Origin: Xanthobacteraceae bacterium
GTDB lineage: Bacteria; Pseudomonadota; Alphaproteobacteria; Rhizobiales; Xanthobacteraceae
Assembly (NCBI GenBank): GCA_030039105.1
Contig: JASHQO010000195.1
Span: 1-26,889, forward strand
Direction: 5' to 3'
Length of the DNA stretch: 26,889 nt
The notes below the pieces were generated by a model. The model had not been told where the DNA came from, ran no database searches, and saw nothing but the letters and a program-made list of their open reading frames with translations. Position numbers and translations under genes: made by a program. Below are positions 1 through 7,013 of this stretch, in pieces (position 1 is the first letter of the stretch; each line of letters opens with the position of its first letter).

Positions 1-1
1 C

Positions 2-910
2 ATGGGCGTGGTGCTGGCGGCGAGCCTCGTCGTCACCGACTTCTCGCTGGAACTGACCGGGCTCGCCGTCGCCGTCGGTTATGTCGGGCTTTACGCCGGC
101 TTCGCCCATGCCAACGCCTGCTCGCCGAAACGGCGCGATCCGCAGGTGATGTTCGTGCTCGGCGGCACCGCCCAGATCGTGCTGATCACCGCGGTGATGA
201 CGCCGTTGACCTATGTGGCGGCGGCGGCGAACTTGCCGATGCGGGACGCCACCCTGCTCGCCATCGACCGCGCGCTCGGTTTCGACTGGGGCGCCTATGT
301 GCGCTATGTCGACGATCATCCGGCGCTCGCCGCCTGGCTGAACTACGGCTACACCATGATCCGCTGGCCGATCTTCGCCATCCCGGTCGTGCTGGCGGCG
401 ACGCAGCGCTATTACCGCATCGAGGAGTTTACCTTCGCCTTCGGCCTGGCGCTGATCGCGACCACGATCATTTCGGCGTTCGTGCCGGCGATCGGCGTGT
501 TCCAGCAGGTCGGCCTCGATCCGGCAAGCATCAAGCACCTCAACCTGCAGCCCTATCTCGACCAGCTCCGCGACCTGCCGCCGGCGCGCAACGGCAGCTT
601 GCGCCATCTCGATCTGCTCGGGCTCGGCGGCATCGTCACCTTCCCGAGCTTTCACGCCGCCTCCGCCGTGCTCTATGCCTGGGCGCTGTGGCCGGTGCGC
701 TGGATGCGGCCGATCGTGCTGCTGGCGTTCACCGCGATGCTGGCGGCGACGCCGATCAACGGCGGGCATTATTTCATCGACATCATCGCCGGCAGCGCGA
801 TTGCGGCGCTGTCGATCCTGGCCGCGCGCCACGCCGGACGCCGCGTCGCCAGGTGGCAGCTCCGCGGTGTCGCCGGCGCGCTGGTTCCCGTCGCCGTTCC
901 GGCCGAGTGA
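2..910 (+). CDS. PAP2-superfamily membrane phosphatase/transferase, probably 5' partial
   Basis: Hydrophobic protein with several membrane helices and a C-terminal PAP2 (type 2 phosphatidic acid phosphatase) core. The phosphatase motifs are visible as PSFHAAS near residue 218 and GGHYFID near residue 257; these supply the catalytic histidines and the Asp of this superfamily. The first motif (K-x6-RP) is not obvious, which fits the Aur1/inositol-phosphorylceramide-synthase-like PAP2 branch better than classic lipid phosphatases. The substrate cannot be told; a lipid phosphate or lipid headgroup transfer in the membrane is likely. The first ATG lies one base from the window edge and the N-terminal helix already looks under way, so the real start is probably upstream. 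The stop is 9 bases from the stop of the convergent glycosyltransferase gene. Confidence 0.75.
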   Translation: MGVVLAASLVVTDFSLELTGLAVAVGYVGLYAGFAHANACSPKRRDPQVMFVLGGTAQIVLITAVMTPLTYVAAAANLPMRDATLLAIDRALGFDWGAYVRYVDDHPALAAWLNYGYTMIRWPIFAIPVVLAATQRYYRIEEFTFAFGLALIATTIISAFVPAIGVFQQVGLDPASIKHLNLQPYLDQLRDLPPARNGSLRHLDLLGLGGIVTFPSFHAASAVLYAWALWPVRWMRPIVLLAFTAMLAATPINGGHYFIDIIAGSAIAALSILAARHAGRRVARWQLRGVAGALVPVAVPAE

Positions 911-919
911 ATTTTGCAG

Positions 920-2044
920 CTAGCGCAGTGGCGCCGGTCGCAAGCGCCTCGCGGTGCGGACGCGGCGCGCCGCCAAAACCATGACGATGACGATCGCGGC
1001 CAGTCCGACGTGGGTCTTCACGTACGGATAGACCAGGATCAGCACGCCGCCGGCGGTCAGCGCTGCAATCTCAATTTTGTCGAGAAAGTCGTGCTCTAAC
1101 GCAAATCGCAGCAGGAACGCCACCGCGACCGCCAGCACGACCACGTCGTACATGAACAGATAAGGCGAGGCGAGCAGCGTGCCCGCGGCGAGCGCCGCGG
1201 CTTTAAGCTCGAACGGCACGCGGCTGCGCCACAGCAAGACGAGACCGACGGCGAGGCCGAGCGTCACCACGGCCTGCACCGTCCAGGCCAAAGCTTCGCT
1301 GCCACCGTGGGCGCGCACAAACGCGAACACGCTCTGCACCCGGTCCCAATCCAGGGCGCCTTCCTCGATCAGCGCGTGGCTCGAGAGCGGCGCCCAGTGC
1401 GCGAACGCATCCCACGTCGCGGCTCCGAATGCGAGCCATGACAGCGCCGCGAGCGCGATCGCGGTGATCGCCGCAGCCGCAACGGTCAGCCATTGCCGGT
1501 CGGCGATCAGCACGAACGGAAACAAGAGACCGAACTGCGGCTTGTAGGTGAGCAGGCCGAGACAGATGCCGGCCAACAGCGGGCGCCGCTGCAACAAGCC
1601 GAGCGTGCCGCCGATCAGCGCCGCGGTGAGGAAGCCGTTTTGTCCGGCGGTGACGTTCCAGATCGCGGCGGGAAAGCCGAGCGCGAACAAAATCCCGGTG
1701 CGGCCCAAAATGCCGGCGATGGCGGCGACGTAAGCACCGAGCGTCGCGACCAGCCAGACCAGCGCTGCCGACAGATAAGGGAGGGCCGCCAGCGCCGCGG
1801 CAAAAAACAACGCCGGCGGCGGATAGTGCCAGCCGTAATAGCCGTCGAAGTCATAGCCGACGGCGCCGACTTCGGCGGCGCGATGCAGGCTCCAGTCGTA
1901 GGCGGAGGCGGCGTGGCCGTCGAGCGCGAGCCGGCCGGCCGCATAGAGGTTGACGAAATCGTTGGCGATCGGCCGGCCCTGCGGGTCGGTCCAGAAATGG
2001 CCCTGCAGATAAGTGCCGCCGAGAACGATCAGATAGCCAAGCAC
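920..2044 (-). CDS. GT87-family (DUF2029-like) membrane glycosyltransferase
   Basis: Polytopic membrane protein of about 374 residues with the look of the GT-C fold GT87 family: an N-terminal luminal segment ending in NDFVNLYAAGRLAL, then a YPPPALFF motif and many hydrophobic helices. These enzymes use polyprenyl-phosphate-linked sugars on the outer face of the inner membrane; the acceptor here is unknown. The given start is a GTG that would fall inside the first helix. The frame stays open upstream without ATG, GTG or TTG until a stop near 2212. An ATC codon at 2110-2108 sits 8 bases after a strong AGGAG (2123-2119), so the true protein may be 22 residues longer, starting at AUC, or the ATG may have been mutated. 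The C-terminal end is rich in Arg. Confidence 0.75.
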   Translation of the reverse strand: MLGYLIVLGGTYLQGHFWTDPQGRPIANDFVNLYAAGRLALDGHAASAYDWSLHRAAEVGAVGYDFDGYYGWHYPPPALFFAAALAALPYLSAALVWLVATLGAYVAAIAGILGRTGILFALGFPAAIWNVTAGQNGFLTAALIGGTLGLLQRRPLLAGICLGLLTYKPQFGLLFPFVLIADRQWLTVAAAAITAIALAALSWLAFGAATWDAFAHWAPLSSHALIEEGALDWDRVQSVFAFVRAHGGSEALAWTVQAVVTLGLAVGLVLLWRSRVPFELKAAALAAGTLLASPYLFMYDVVVLAVAVAFLLRFALEHDFLDKIEIAALTAGGVLILVYPYVKTHVGLAAIVIVMVLAARRVRTARRLRPAPLR

Positions 2045-2376
2045 CAGCGACAGTCCGATCGGTCCGATCGTCCGCCCTGGCCTGAGCTGCGGCGCGGCGC
2101 TCGGCGCGATGCTTTCGTCTCCTGTCGTCGGACGGGGTGAGGCGCGTTTGATGAGCTGTCCCGGCTCGAGCCAGCTTTTGTGTGCGCGGCGCCCTACGCA
2201 GTTTGTGCTGCGTCACGATGACCATAGGGCGTCCGACGGAACCTGTCAGCGCAGCCGGTGGGTATGTTGCATCGCACGCAATTAATTGTTGCGCTGCAAT
2301 ATAGGCTGCGGCAGACTGGGCGCGATCACCGCCGCGACCCCGGAAGTCGCGTCGCACGGTTGAGACGGAGCCCACC
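2045..2376. other. Divergent intergenic region between glycosyltransferase and ccr
   Basis: About 330 bases with no convincing gene. The left end (2045-2110) may be the start of the glycosyltransferase gene if the AUC start is real. A 6-bp inverted repeat ACGCAG/CTGCGT lies at 2196-2213. An AT-rich patch around 2279-2305, unusual in this GC-rich sequence, holds the palindrome and dyad listed separately and is the likeliest ccr promoter zone. I could not assign a confident -35/-10 pair; TATAGG at 2300-2305 is a weak -10 candidate. Confidence 0.6.
2279..2299. promoter_or_regulatory. Candidate operator upstream of ccr: palindrome plus TTGC-N3-GCAA dyad
   Basis: CAATTAATTG (2279-2288) is a perfect 10-bp palindrome. 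It is followed at once by TTGC-GCT-GCAA (2289-2299), a dyad of the TGC-N3-GCA type reported for PhaR-like regulators of polyhydroxybutyrate and acyl-CoA metabolism. The dyad centre is 83 bases before the ccr ATG. A similar dyad precedes mcd. The regulator assignment is inference. Confidence 0.35.
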
Positions 2377-3654
2377 ATGGCCGTCGCCCAGAGAAAACCC
2401 GCAGCCGCACCGCTCAAAGATCTTTACGCGATTGGCGAAATTCCACCGCTCGGCCACGTGCCGGCCAATATGCACGCCTGGGCGATCCGCAAGGAGCGCC
2501 ACGGCCCGCCCGAGCAGGCGATGCAGAGGGAGGTGGTGCCGACCTGGCCGATCGCCGAGGACGAAGTGCTGGTTTATGTCATGGCCGGCGGCGTCAACTA
2601 CAACGGCGTGTGGGCCGGTTTGGGCATTCCGGTGTCGCCGCTCGACGGCCACAAGCATCCGTTTCACATCGCCGGCTCCGATGCCTCCGGCGTGGTCTGG
2701 GCGACCGGCTCGAAGGTCAATCGCTGGAAAGTCGGCGACGAGGTCATCGTCCATTGCAATCAGGACGACGGCGACGACGAGGACTGTAACGGCGGCGATC
2801 CGCTGTTGTCGCCGTCGCAGCGCATCTGGGGCTACGAGACGCCGGACGGCTCGTTCGCGCAGTTCTGCCGGGTGCAGTCGCGGCAATTGATGCGCAAGCC
2901 CGCCCATCTGAGTTGGGAAGAGGCGGCCTGCTATACGCTCACGCTGGCCACGGCGTATCGCATGCTGTTCGGCCATCCGCCGCATACGCTCAAGCCCGGC
3001 GACAACGTTTTGGTCTGGGGCGCCTCCGGCGGCCTTGGCGTGTTCGGCGTGCAGCTCGTCGCCGCGTCCGGCGCCAACGCCGTCGGCATCGTCTCCGACG
3101 AGGGCAAGAAGCAATATGTGTTCGAGCTCGGCGCCAAGGGCGTCATCAATCGCAACGACTTCAAATGCTGGGGCCAGATGCCGAAGGTCGGCGCACCCGA
3201 ATACGACGCCTGGGTCAAGGAGGCGCGCCGCTTCGGCAAGGCGATCTGGGACATCACCGGCAAGCGCGACGTCGACATCGTGTTCGAGCATCCCGGCGAA
3301 GCGACGTTCCCGGTGTCGTGCCTGGTGGTCAAGCGCGGCGGCATGGTGGTGTTCTGCGCCGGCACCACCGGCTACAACATCACCTTCGATGCCCGTTACG
3401 TCTGGATGCGGCAGAAGCGCATCCAGGGCTCGCATTTCGCCCACCTCAAGCAAGCCAGCGCCGCCAACCAGTTCGTGCTCGACCAGCGCATCGATCCGTG
3501 CATGAGCGAGGTGTTCCCGTGGGAGAAAATCCCCTACGCCCACGAACTGATGCGCACCAATCGCCACAAGCCGGGCAACATGGCGGTGCTGGTCAACACG
3601 CCGCGCCCGGGCCTGCGGAACTTCGAGGACGTGGTGGAAGCGGCGGCGGCGTAA
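2377..3654 (+). CDS. ccrA: Crotonyl-CoA carboxylase/reductase
   Basis: Reductively carboxylates crotonyl-CoA with NADPH and CO2 to ethylmalonyl-CoA, the defining step of the ethylmalonyl-CoA pathway for acetyl-CoA assimilation. The 425 residues match the known family length and remain family-like from end to end: the N-terminal DLYAIGEIPPLGHVP, the GVNYNGVWAGLG substrate/CO2-site region near residue 72, the acidic CNQDDGDDEDCNGGDP segment, WGYETPDGSFAQF, the NADPH-binding VWGASGGLG near residue 215, FEHPGEATFP near 303 and the C-terminal HKPGNMAVLV. It is a medium-chain dehydrogenase/reductase without catalytic zinc. The ATG at 2377 has GGAG at 2367-2370. The gene is convergent with the YihY gene, with 8 bases between stops. 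A dyad 83 bases upstream may be a regulator site. Confidence 0.96.
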   Translation: MAVAQRKPAAAPLKDLYAIGEIPPLGHVPANMHAWAIRKERHGPPEQAMQREVVPTWPIAEDEVLVYVMAGGVNYNGVWAGLGIPVSPLDGHKHPFHIAGSDASGVVWATGSKVNRWKVGDEVIVHCNQDDGDDEDCNGGDPLLSPSQRIWGYETPDGSFAQFCRVQSRQLMRKPAHLSWEEAACYTLTLATAYRMLFGHPPHTLKPGDNVLVWGASGGLGVFGVQLVAASGANAVGIVSDEGKKQYVFELGAKGVINRNDFKCWGQMPKVGAPEYDAWVKEARRFGKAIWDITGKRDVDIVFEHPGEATFPVSCLVVKRGGMVVFCAGTTGYNITFDARYVWMRQKRIQGSHFAHLKQASAANQFVLDQRIDPCMSEVFPWEKIPYAHELMRTNRHKPGNMAVLVNTPRPGLRNFEDVVEAAAA

Positions 3655-3662
3655 GCAGAGGG

Positions 3663-4508
3663 TTATTTTTGCTGCTGCCGCTCGCGCGCGATCGCGGCGT
3701 TGAGCTCGCCGCCGTAGATGAAGATCAGCGCGGTGAAATAGAGAAACACCAGCGCCATCATCGCCGAGGCGAGGCCGGCGTAATAGTGCACATAGGTGTA
3801 TGAGAAGCTGGCGAGATAGCGGCCGAACACGTAGCCGCAGGTCAGCCACATCGCCAGCGTCGCGACGATGCCGGGCCACACCGCCGAGAGCGGACGCCGC
3901 CCCGCCGGCAGCCACATGTGCAGGATCAGGAGCGACGTGATCAGCAGCACGCCCGCGACCGCGAAGCGGCCGATGTTAAAATGGCTTTCCACCTCGGCGA
4001 GCCAGGGCGCGTAGCGCTGCGCCGTCTGAAACGCCAACGGCGCCAGCACGACCAGGAACGACAGCGCCAGCATGCCGACCGCGGCAACCAGCACGTAGCC
4101 GATGGACTCCAGGCGCAACAGCCACATCGGCCGCGGCTCGATGAGCCCGTAGGCGCGGTTCAATCCGATGCGCAGGCTTTCGACGCCGCTCGAGGCAAAA
4201 TAGACCGCCAACGCGGCGCCGATGGTGAGAATGTCGCCGCGCGCCGTGGTCAGCACGCTGTGAATCTCGCCGGCGATCTGGTTCGATACCGTGCGCGGCC
4301 AGGCCTCGATGATGATCTGCGCCACCTCGTCGGCCAGATTCTTCGAGCCGATGAAGCCGGCGATCGCGGTGATCAGGATCAAAAACGGGAACATCGACAT
4401 CAGCACCGACAGCGCGATGTGGCTGGCGATCGCCCAGCCATCGTCGGCGCTGAAGCGATAGAAGGCGTCGAGAGCGACGCGGAAGGAGATACCTAAGGCT
4501 TTCAGCAT
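3663..4508 (-). CDS. YihY/BrkB-family inner membrane protein
   Basis: 281-residue integral membrane protein with about six hydrophobic helices. It shows the family's opening, with DGWAIASHIALS followed by a long helix containing MFPFLILI, and the later GVESLRIGLNRAYG segment, which is typical of YihY/BrkB proteins. The family was once called RNase BN in error, and its biochemical role remains unsettled; serum resistance (BrkB) and envelope roles have been proposed. The start ATG at 4508 has only a weak ribosome site. The C-terminus ends with a short charged tail (ARERQQQK). It faces ccr tail to tail with 8 bases between stops, so the two must share or lack terminators. It could be transcribed with the chemoreceptor upstream, but a 270-base gap separates them. 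Confidence 0.88.
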   Translation of the reverse strand: MLKALGISFRVALDAFYRFSADDGWAIASHIALSVLMSMFPFLILITAIAGFIGSKNLADEVAQIIIEAWPRTVSNQIAGEIHSVLTTARGDILTIGAALAVYFASSGVESLRIGLNRAYGLIEPRPMWLLRLESIGYVLVAAVGMLALSFLVVLAPLAFQTAQRYAPWLAEVESHFNIGRFAVAGVLLITSLLILHMWLPAGRRPLSAVWPGIVATLAMWLTCGYVFGRYLASFSYTYVHYYAGLASAMMALVFLYFTALIFIYGGELNAAIARERQQQK

Positions 4509-4778
4509 CGCGCCGTGGCGCCTTCGTCGGAAAATGGCTGGTTCCGCAGGGTCGGCATCGTCATCCGTCGGGGAACAACGCGCAAGGAGCCATCATGCAA
4601 TGTCGTCCGCGCTTCAACAACCATACGGCCTTGGTCGAGGCTCCGCGCGCCGGCAAACGCCATATCGAAGGCTGCGGCGAAAGCGGAATCTGCCGGGGTA
4701 TTTCCCGCAGCCATGAGCCCGGCCGCGCCCGGCAAAAAACAAGCCGCTACCGCAATGCGAGAACGACGCCAATAAAGT
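4509..4778. other. Gene-poor gap between chemoreceptor and YihY gene
   Basis: 270 bases without a recognisable gene. An inverted repeat GGCTGCGG/CCGCAGCC (4670-4677, 4705-4712) lies about 70 bases downstream of the chemoreceptor stop; it has no T-run, so a terminator role is uncertain. On the minus strand a frame running through the gap reads like a basic stretch then a hydrophobic signal-like segment (IAVAACFLPGAAGLMAAG) but has no good start. On the plus strand AAGGAG (4584-4589) precedes an ATG at 4595, opening a 90-codon frame that runs into the antisense of the receptor gene and resembles nothing I know. Confidence 0.5.
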
Positions 4779-6767
4779 TTATGCCGCCTGCACGTCGGCG
4801 AGGAAGCGGCGCACTTCGCCCTGCAAATTCTCCGCCTCGATGGCGAGCGCATCCGACAGCGCCTTGACGTCGGCCGCGGTGGCGCGGGCGCCGCTCGAGG
4901 CGCCGGCGACGCGGCTCATGGCGTCGGCGCCGGTCTTGGCTTCGACCGAGGCGCGGTTGACGCCTTCGGCGATCGAGGCGACCGCGTTGTTCTGCTCCTC
5001 GACCGTGGACGCCACCGTCACGGCAATCTCCGACATGTCGTCGATGATCGACGACACCTGCTCGATGGCCTGCGCCGCGTCGGCGGTGGCCGACTGGATC
5101 GAGCCGATCTGCGCGGCGACGTCCTCGGTGGCGCGCGCGGTCTGCGCGGCGAGCGATTTCACTTCGGTGGCGACCACGGCGAAGCCGCGACCGGCTTCGC
5201 CGGCGCGCGCCGCCTCGATGGTGGCGTTGAGCGCGAGCAGGTTGGTCTGGCCGGCGATCGACTGGATGAGGCCGATCACCTCGCCGATCCGGTTCGCGGC
5301 GTTGCCGAGCTCCGACATGGTGTTGACGGTGCGCTTGGACTCGGCAACGGCGCGGCCGGCGACCTCGGTCGAGCGCGTCGCCTGCAGCGCGATCTCGCCG
5401 ATCGAGGCGGCCAGCTCCTCGATCGAGCTTGCCACCGTGGTGACGTTGACGGACGCGGTGCCGACCCGGTTTTCGGCGTCGCGCGCCTCGGCCGACACCG
5501 CGTCGGCGGCGGTGTTGAGGCCGCTGGCCGCAGTCTCGAGCCGGTCCGCCGACTCGCGCAGCCGCGCCAGCGCCTGCTCGACGGATTCACGGAACTTGCG
5601 GATCATCGCGGCGATCACCTCGCCGCGCCGTTCGCGCGTGGCATTGGCCTGCGCCTCGACCGCGGCGAGCCGCCCGCGCTCGATCATGCTGTCGCGGAAC
5701 ACCAGCACGGCGCGGGCCATGGCGCCGATCTCGTCATGCGCCTTGGTCGCCGGGATGGACGCCGAAGTGTCGCCGTCGGCAAGCTTCTTCATCGCCCCGG
5801 CCAGCCCTTCGAGCGGCCGCGTGATCGAGCGGCCGATGCGCCAGCTACAACCCAGCACGATCAGCACCACGCCAAGCCCGATCCACAGGATGAAGTCGCG
5901 GATGCGGGCGCGTGAGGCGGCCAGCGCCGTGGCCGCGGCATCGGCGCTGTCGCGCGCCGCAGCGATGATCTTGTCGGCTTCCGGCAGCACGGTCTCGGTG
6001 TCGTGGCCGATCAGCCCGACCAGCGGCTCGATATTGTCGGTCGAGGCGACCCATTGGGCGAAGGCGAAACTGTAGTTGCGCACCTGATCGTTCAGGGCCT
6101 GCTTCATCGACGGGGCGCCGTCGACGGAATCGAACAGGCTGTTGAAGTTCTTGACCTCGTCGAGGAAGCGCTTCTCGAAGCCGCGCGAGCGCGTCAGCCG
6201 GTAGGCGATCTCGTCGCGCCGCATGGTGAGCAGCGAGATCAGAAGCTTGCGGGCGTCGCCGTCGGCCACCCAGTTCAGATCGTCGTGGATGATCTTCTCC
6301 ACCGCCGAGCTTGCAGCGGTGAGCTGCGCGGTGATGCCGGTGGTCTCGTCATAGCCGAGCGTCTTCTGCTCGTTGACCAGGCTCTCGAAGCTGGTCTTGA
6401 GGTCGCGCACGGTGATGCGCAGCGGCGTGATGGTATCGGCGTCCGAGCTGCCGAGCGTCGCCGCGATGCGGTCGAGCGATGTCATCGCCAGCTCCTGGCC
6501 GGCGTTGAAATCGGCGACCTCGCGATCGGACGGCCGCGCCACGTATTGCGTGGTCGCCGTGCGCATCATCAGCAGCCCGGTTTTGAGGTCGCGGCTGGCG
6601 TCGGCGACCTTGGTGTAGCGATGCACGCTGTCGAAAGCGCGGCCGACCTCGATGTCGCCGACGGTGAAGGCGATGCCATTGGCGATGAACCCCATCACCG
6701 GGATGACGCCGAGGACGACGATGCGGGCGCGGACCGACAGCTTGGAGAAGGCGTGCAGGACGAACAT
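4779..6767 (-). CDS. Methyl-accepting chemotaxis protein
   Basis: Transmembrane chemoreceptor of about 662 residues that signals to CheA/CheW. Order: short cytoplasmic tip, TM1 (about 16-35), a helical periplasmic sensor (about 36-288), TM2 (about 290-308), HAMP (about 309-365, with ITRPLEGLAGAMKKLADGD and HDEIGAMARA), then the signalling coiled coil. Its hairpin tip near residue 505 carries NLLALNATIEAARAGEAG and GFAVVATEV. The C-terminus ends in RRFLADVQAA, with no CheR/CheB-tethering pentapeptide. The ligand is unknown. I chose the Met at 6767 because TM1 starts soon after it; the frame stays open 40 codons further up to 6887, but that extension looks unlike a receptor N-terminus. The upstream region is shared with mcd on the other strand. 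Confidence 0.9.
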   Translation of the reverse strand: MFVLHAFSKLSVRARIVVLGVIPVMGFIANGIAFTVGDIEVGRAFDSVHRYTKVADASRDLKTGLLMMRTATTQYVARPSDREVADFNAGQELAMTSLDRIAATLGSSDADTITPLRITVRDLKTSFESLVNEQKTLGYDETTGITAQLTAASSAVEKIIHDDLNWVADGDARKLLISLLTMRRDEIAYRLTRSRGFEKRFLDEVKNFNSLFDSVDGAPSMKQALNDQVRNYSFAFAQWVASTDNIEPLVGLIGHDTETVLPEADKIIAAARDSADAAATALAASRARIRDFILWIGLGVVLIVLGCSWRIGRSITRPLEGLAGAMKKLADGDTSASIPATKAHDEIGAMARAVLVFRDSMIERGRLAAVEAQANATRERRGEVIAAMIRKFRESVEQALARLRESADRLETAASGLNTAADAVSAEARDAENRVGTASVNVTTVASSIEELAASIGEIALQATRSTEVAGRAVAESKRTVNTMSELGNAANRIGEVIGLIQSIAGQTNLLALNATIEAARAGEAGRGFAVVATEVKSLAAQTARATEDVAAQIGSIQSATADAAQAIEQVSSIIDDMSEIAVTVASTVEEQNNAVASIAEGVNRASVEAKTGADAMSRVAGASSGARATAADVKALSDALAIEAENLQGEVRRFLADVQAA

Positions 6768-6910
6768 CGACTGGACCGACTGCGGGCTCTTGCTGCCGCT
6801 GGCATCGTGGCGGCACTCAGCGTCAGCAAAACGGAAAATGGTTAATATTTGCCAAGGAATCGCGCCTTGCGTGTGGGGGAAGCCCAAGAAAACCGGCCTT
6901 ATTGGCTTTT

Positions 6911-6921
6911 GTGCACTGCAC
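6911..6921. promoter_or_regulatory. Candidate operator upstream of mcd: GTGC-N3-GCAC dyad
   Basis: GTGC-ACT-GCAC is a perfect dyad of the same TGC-N3-GCA layout as that upstream of ccr. Its centre is 98 bases before the mcd start, against 83 for ccr. It lies in the divergent region between the chemoreceptor and mcd. A role for a PhaR-like or other acyl-CoA regulator is inference from the shared layout only. Confidence 0.3.
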
Positions 6922-6955
6922 GCGTAAGGTTATCGGGCCGTCCGGGCGGCTTGCA

Positions 6956-7000
6956 CCCCACCTAGCTTCCCCGCTAGCGGGGGATCGCCAGGCAGGGGGG
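6956..7000. repeat. Diverged copy of CCCC...CCCCGC-AGCGGGG palindromic repeat
   Basis: A C-rich left arm, a central CCCCGCTAGCGGGG palindrome and a G-rich right arm ending in GGGGGG. It shares this skeleton with the element inside thiC (25537-25583). It ends just before the mcd ribosome site (GGAG at 7004-7007), so it must lie in the mcd 5' leader or promoter. Confidence 0.6.
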
Positions 7001-7013
7001 ACCGGAGCTTGCT

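Noticed and set aside
2326..3915. A 529-codon open frame on the minus strand opposite ccr
   Set aside because: It lies wholly antisense to a strongly conserved enzyme and has the Arg/Ala/His-rich make-up of high-GC shadow frames; no domain is recognisable.
4595..4867. Small plus-strand gene with good ribosome site
   Set aside because: The protein is Arg-rich, unlike any family I know, and its second half is antisense to the receptor's conserved C-terminus; kept only as a note.
6768..6887. 40-residue N-terminal extension of the chemoreceptor
   Set aside because: It has no receptor-like features and would put a polar Cys/His-containing stretch ahead of TM1; the Met at 6767 is in the usual place.
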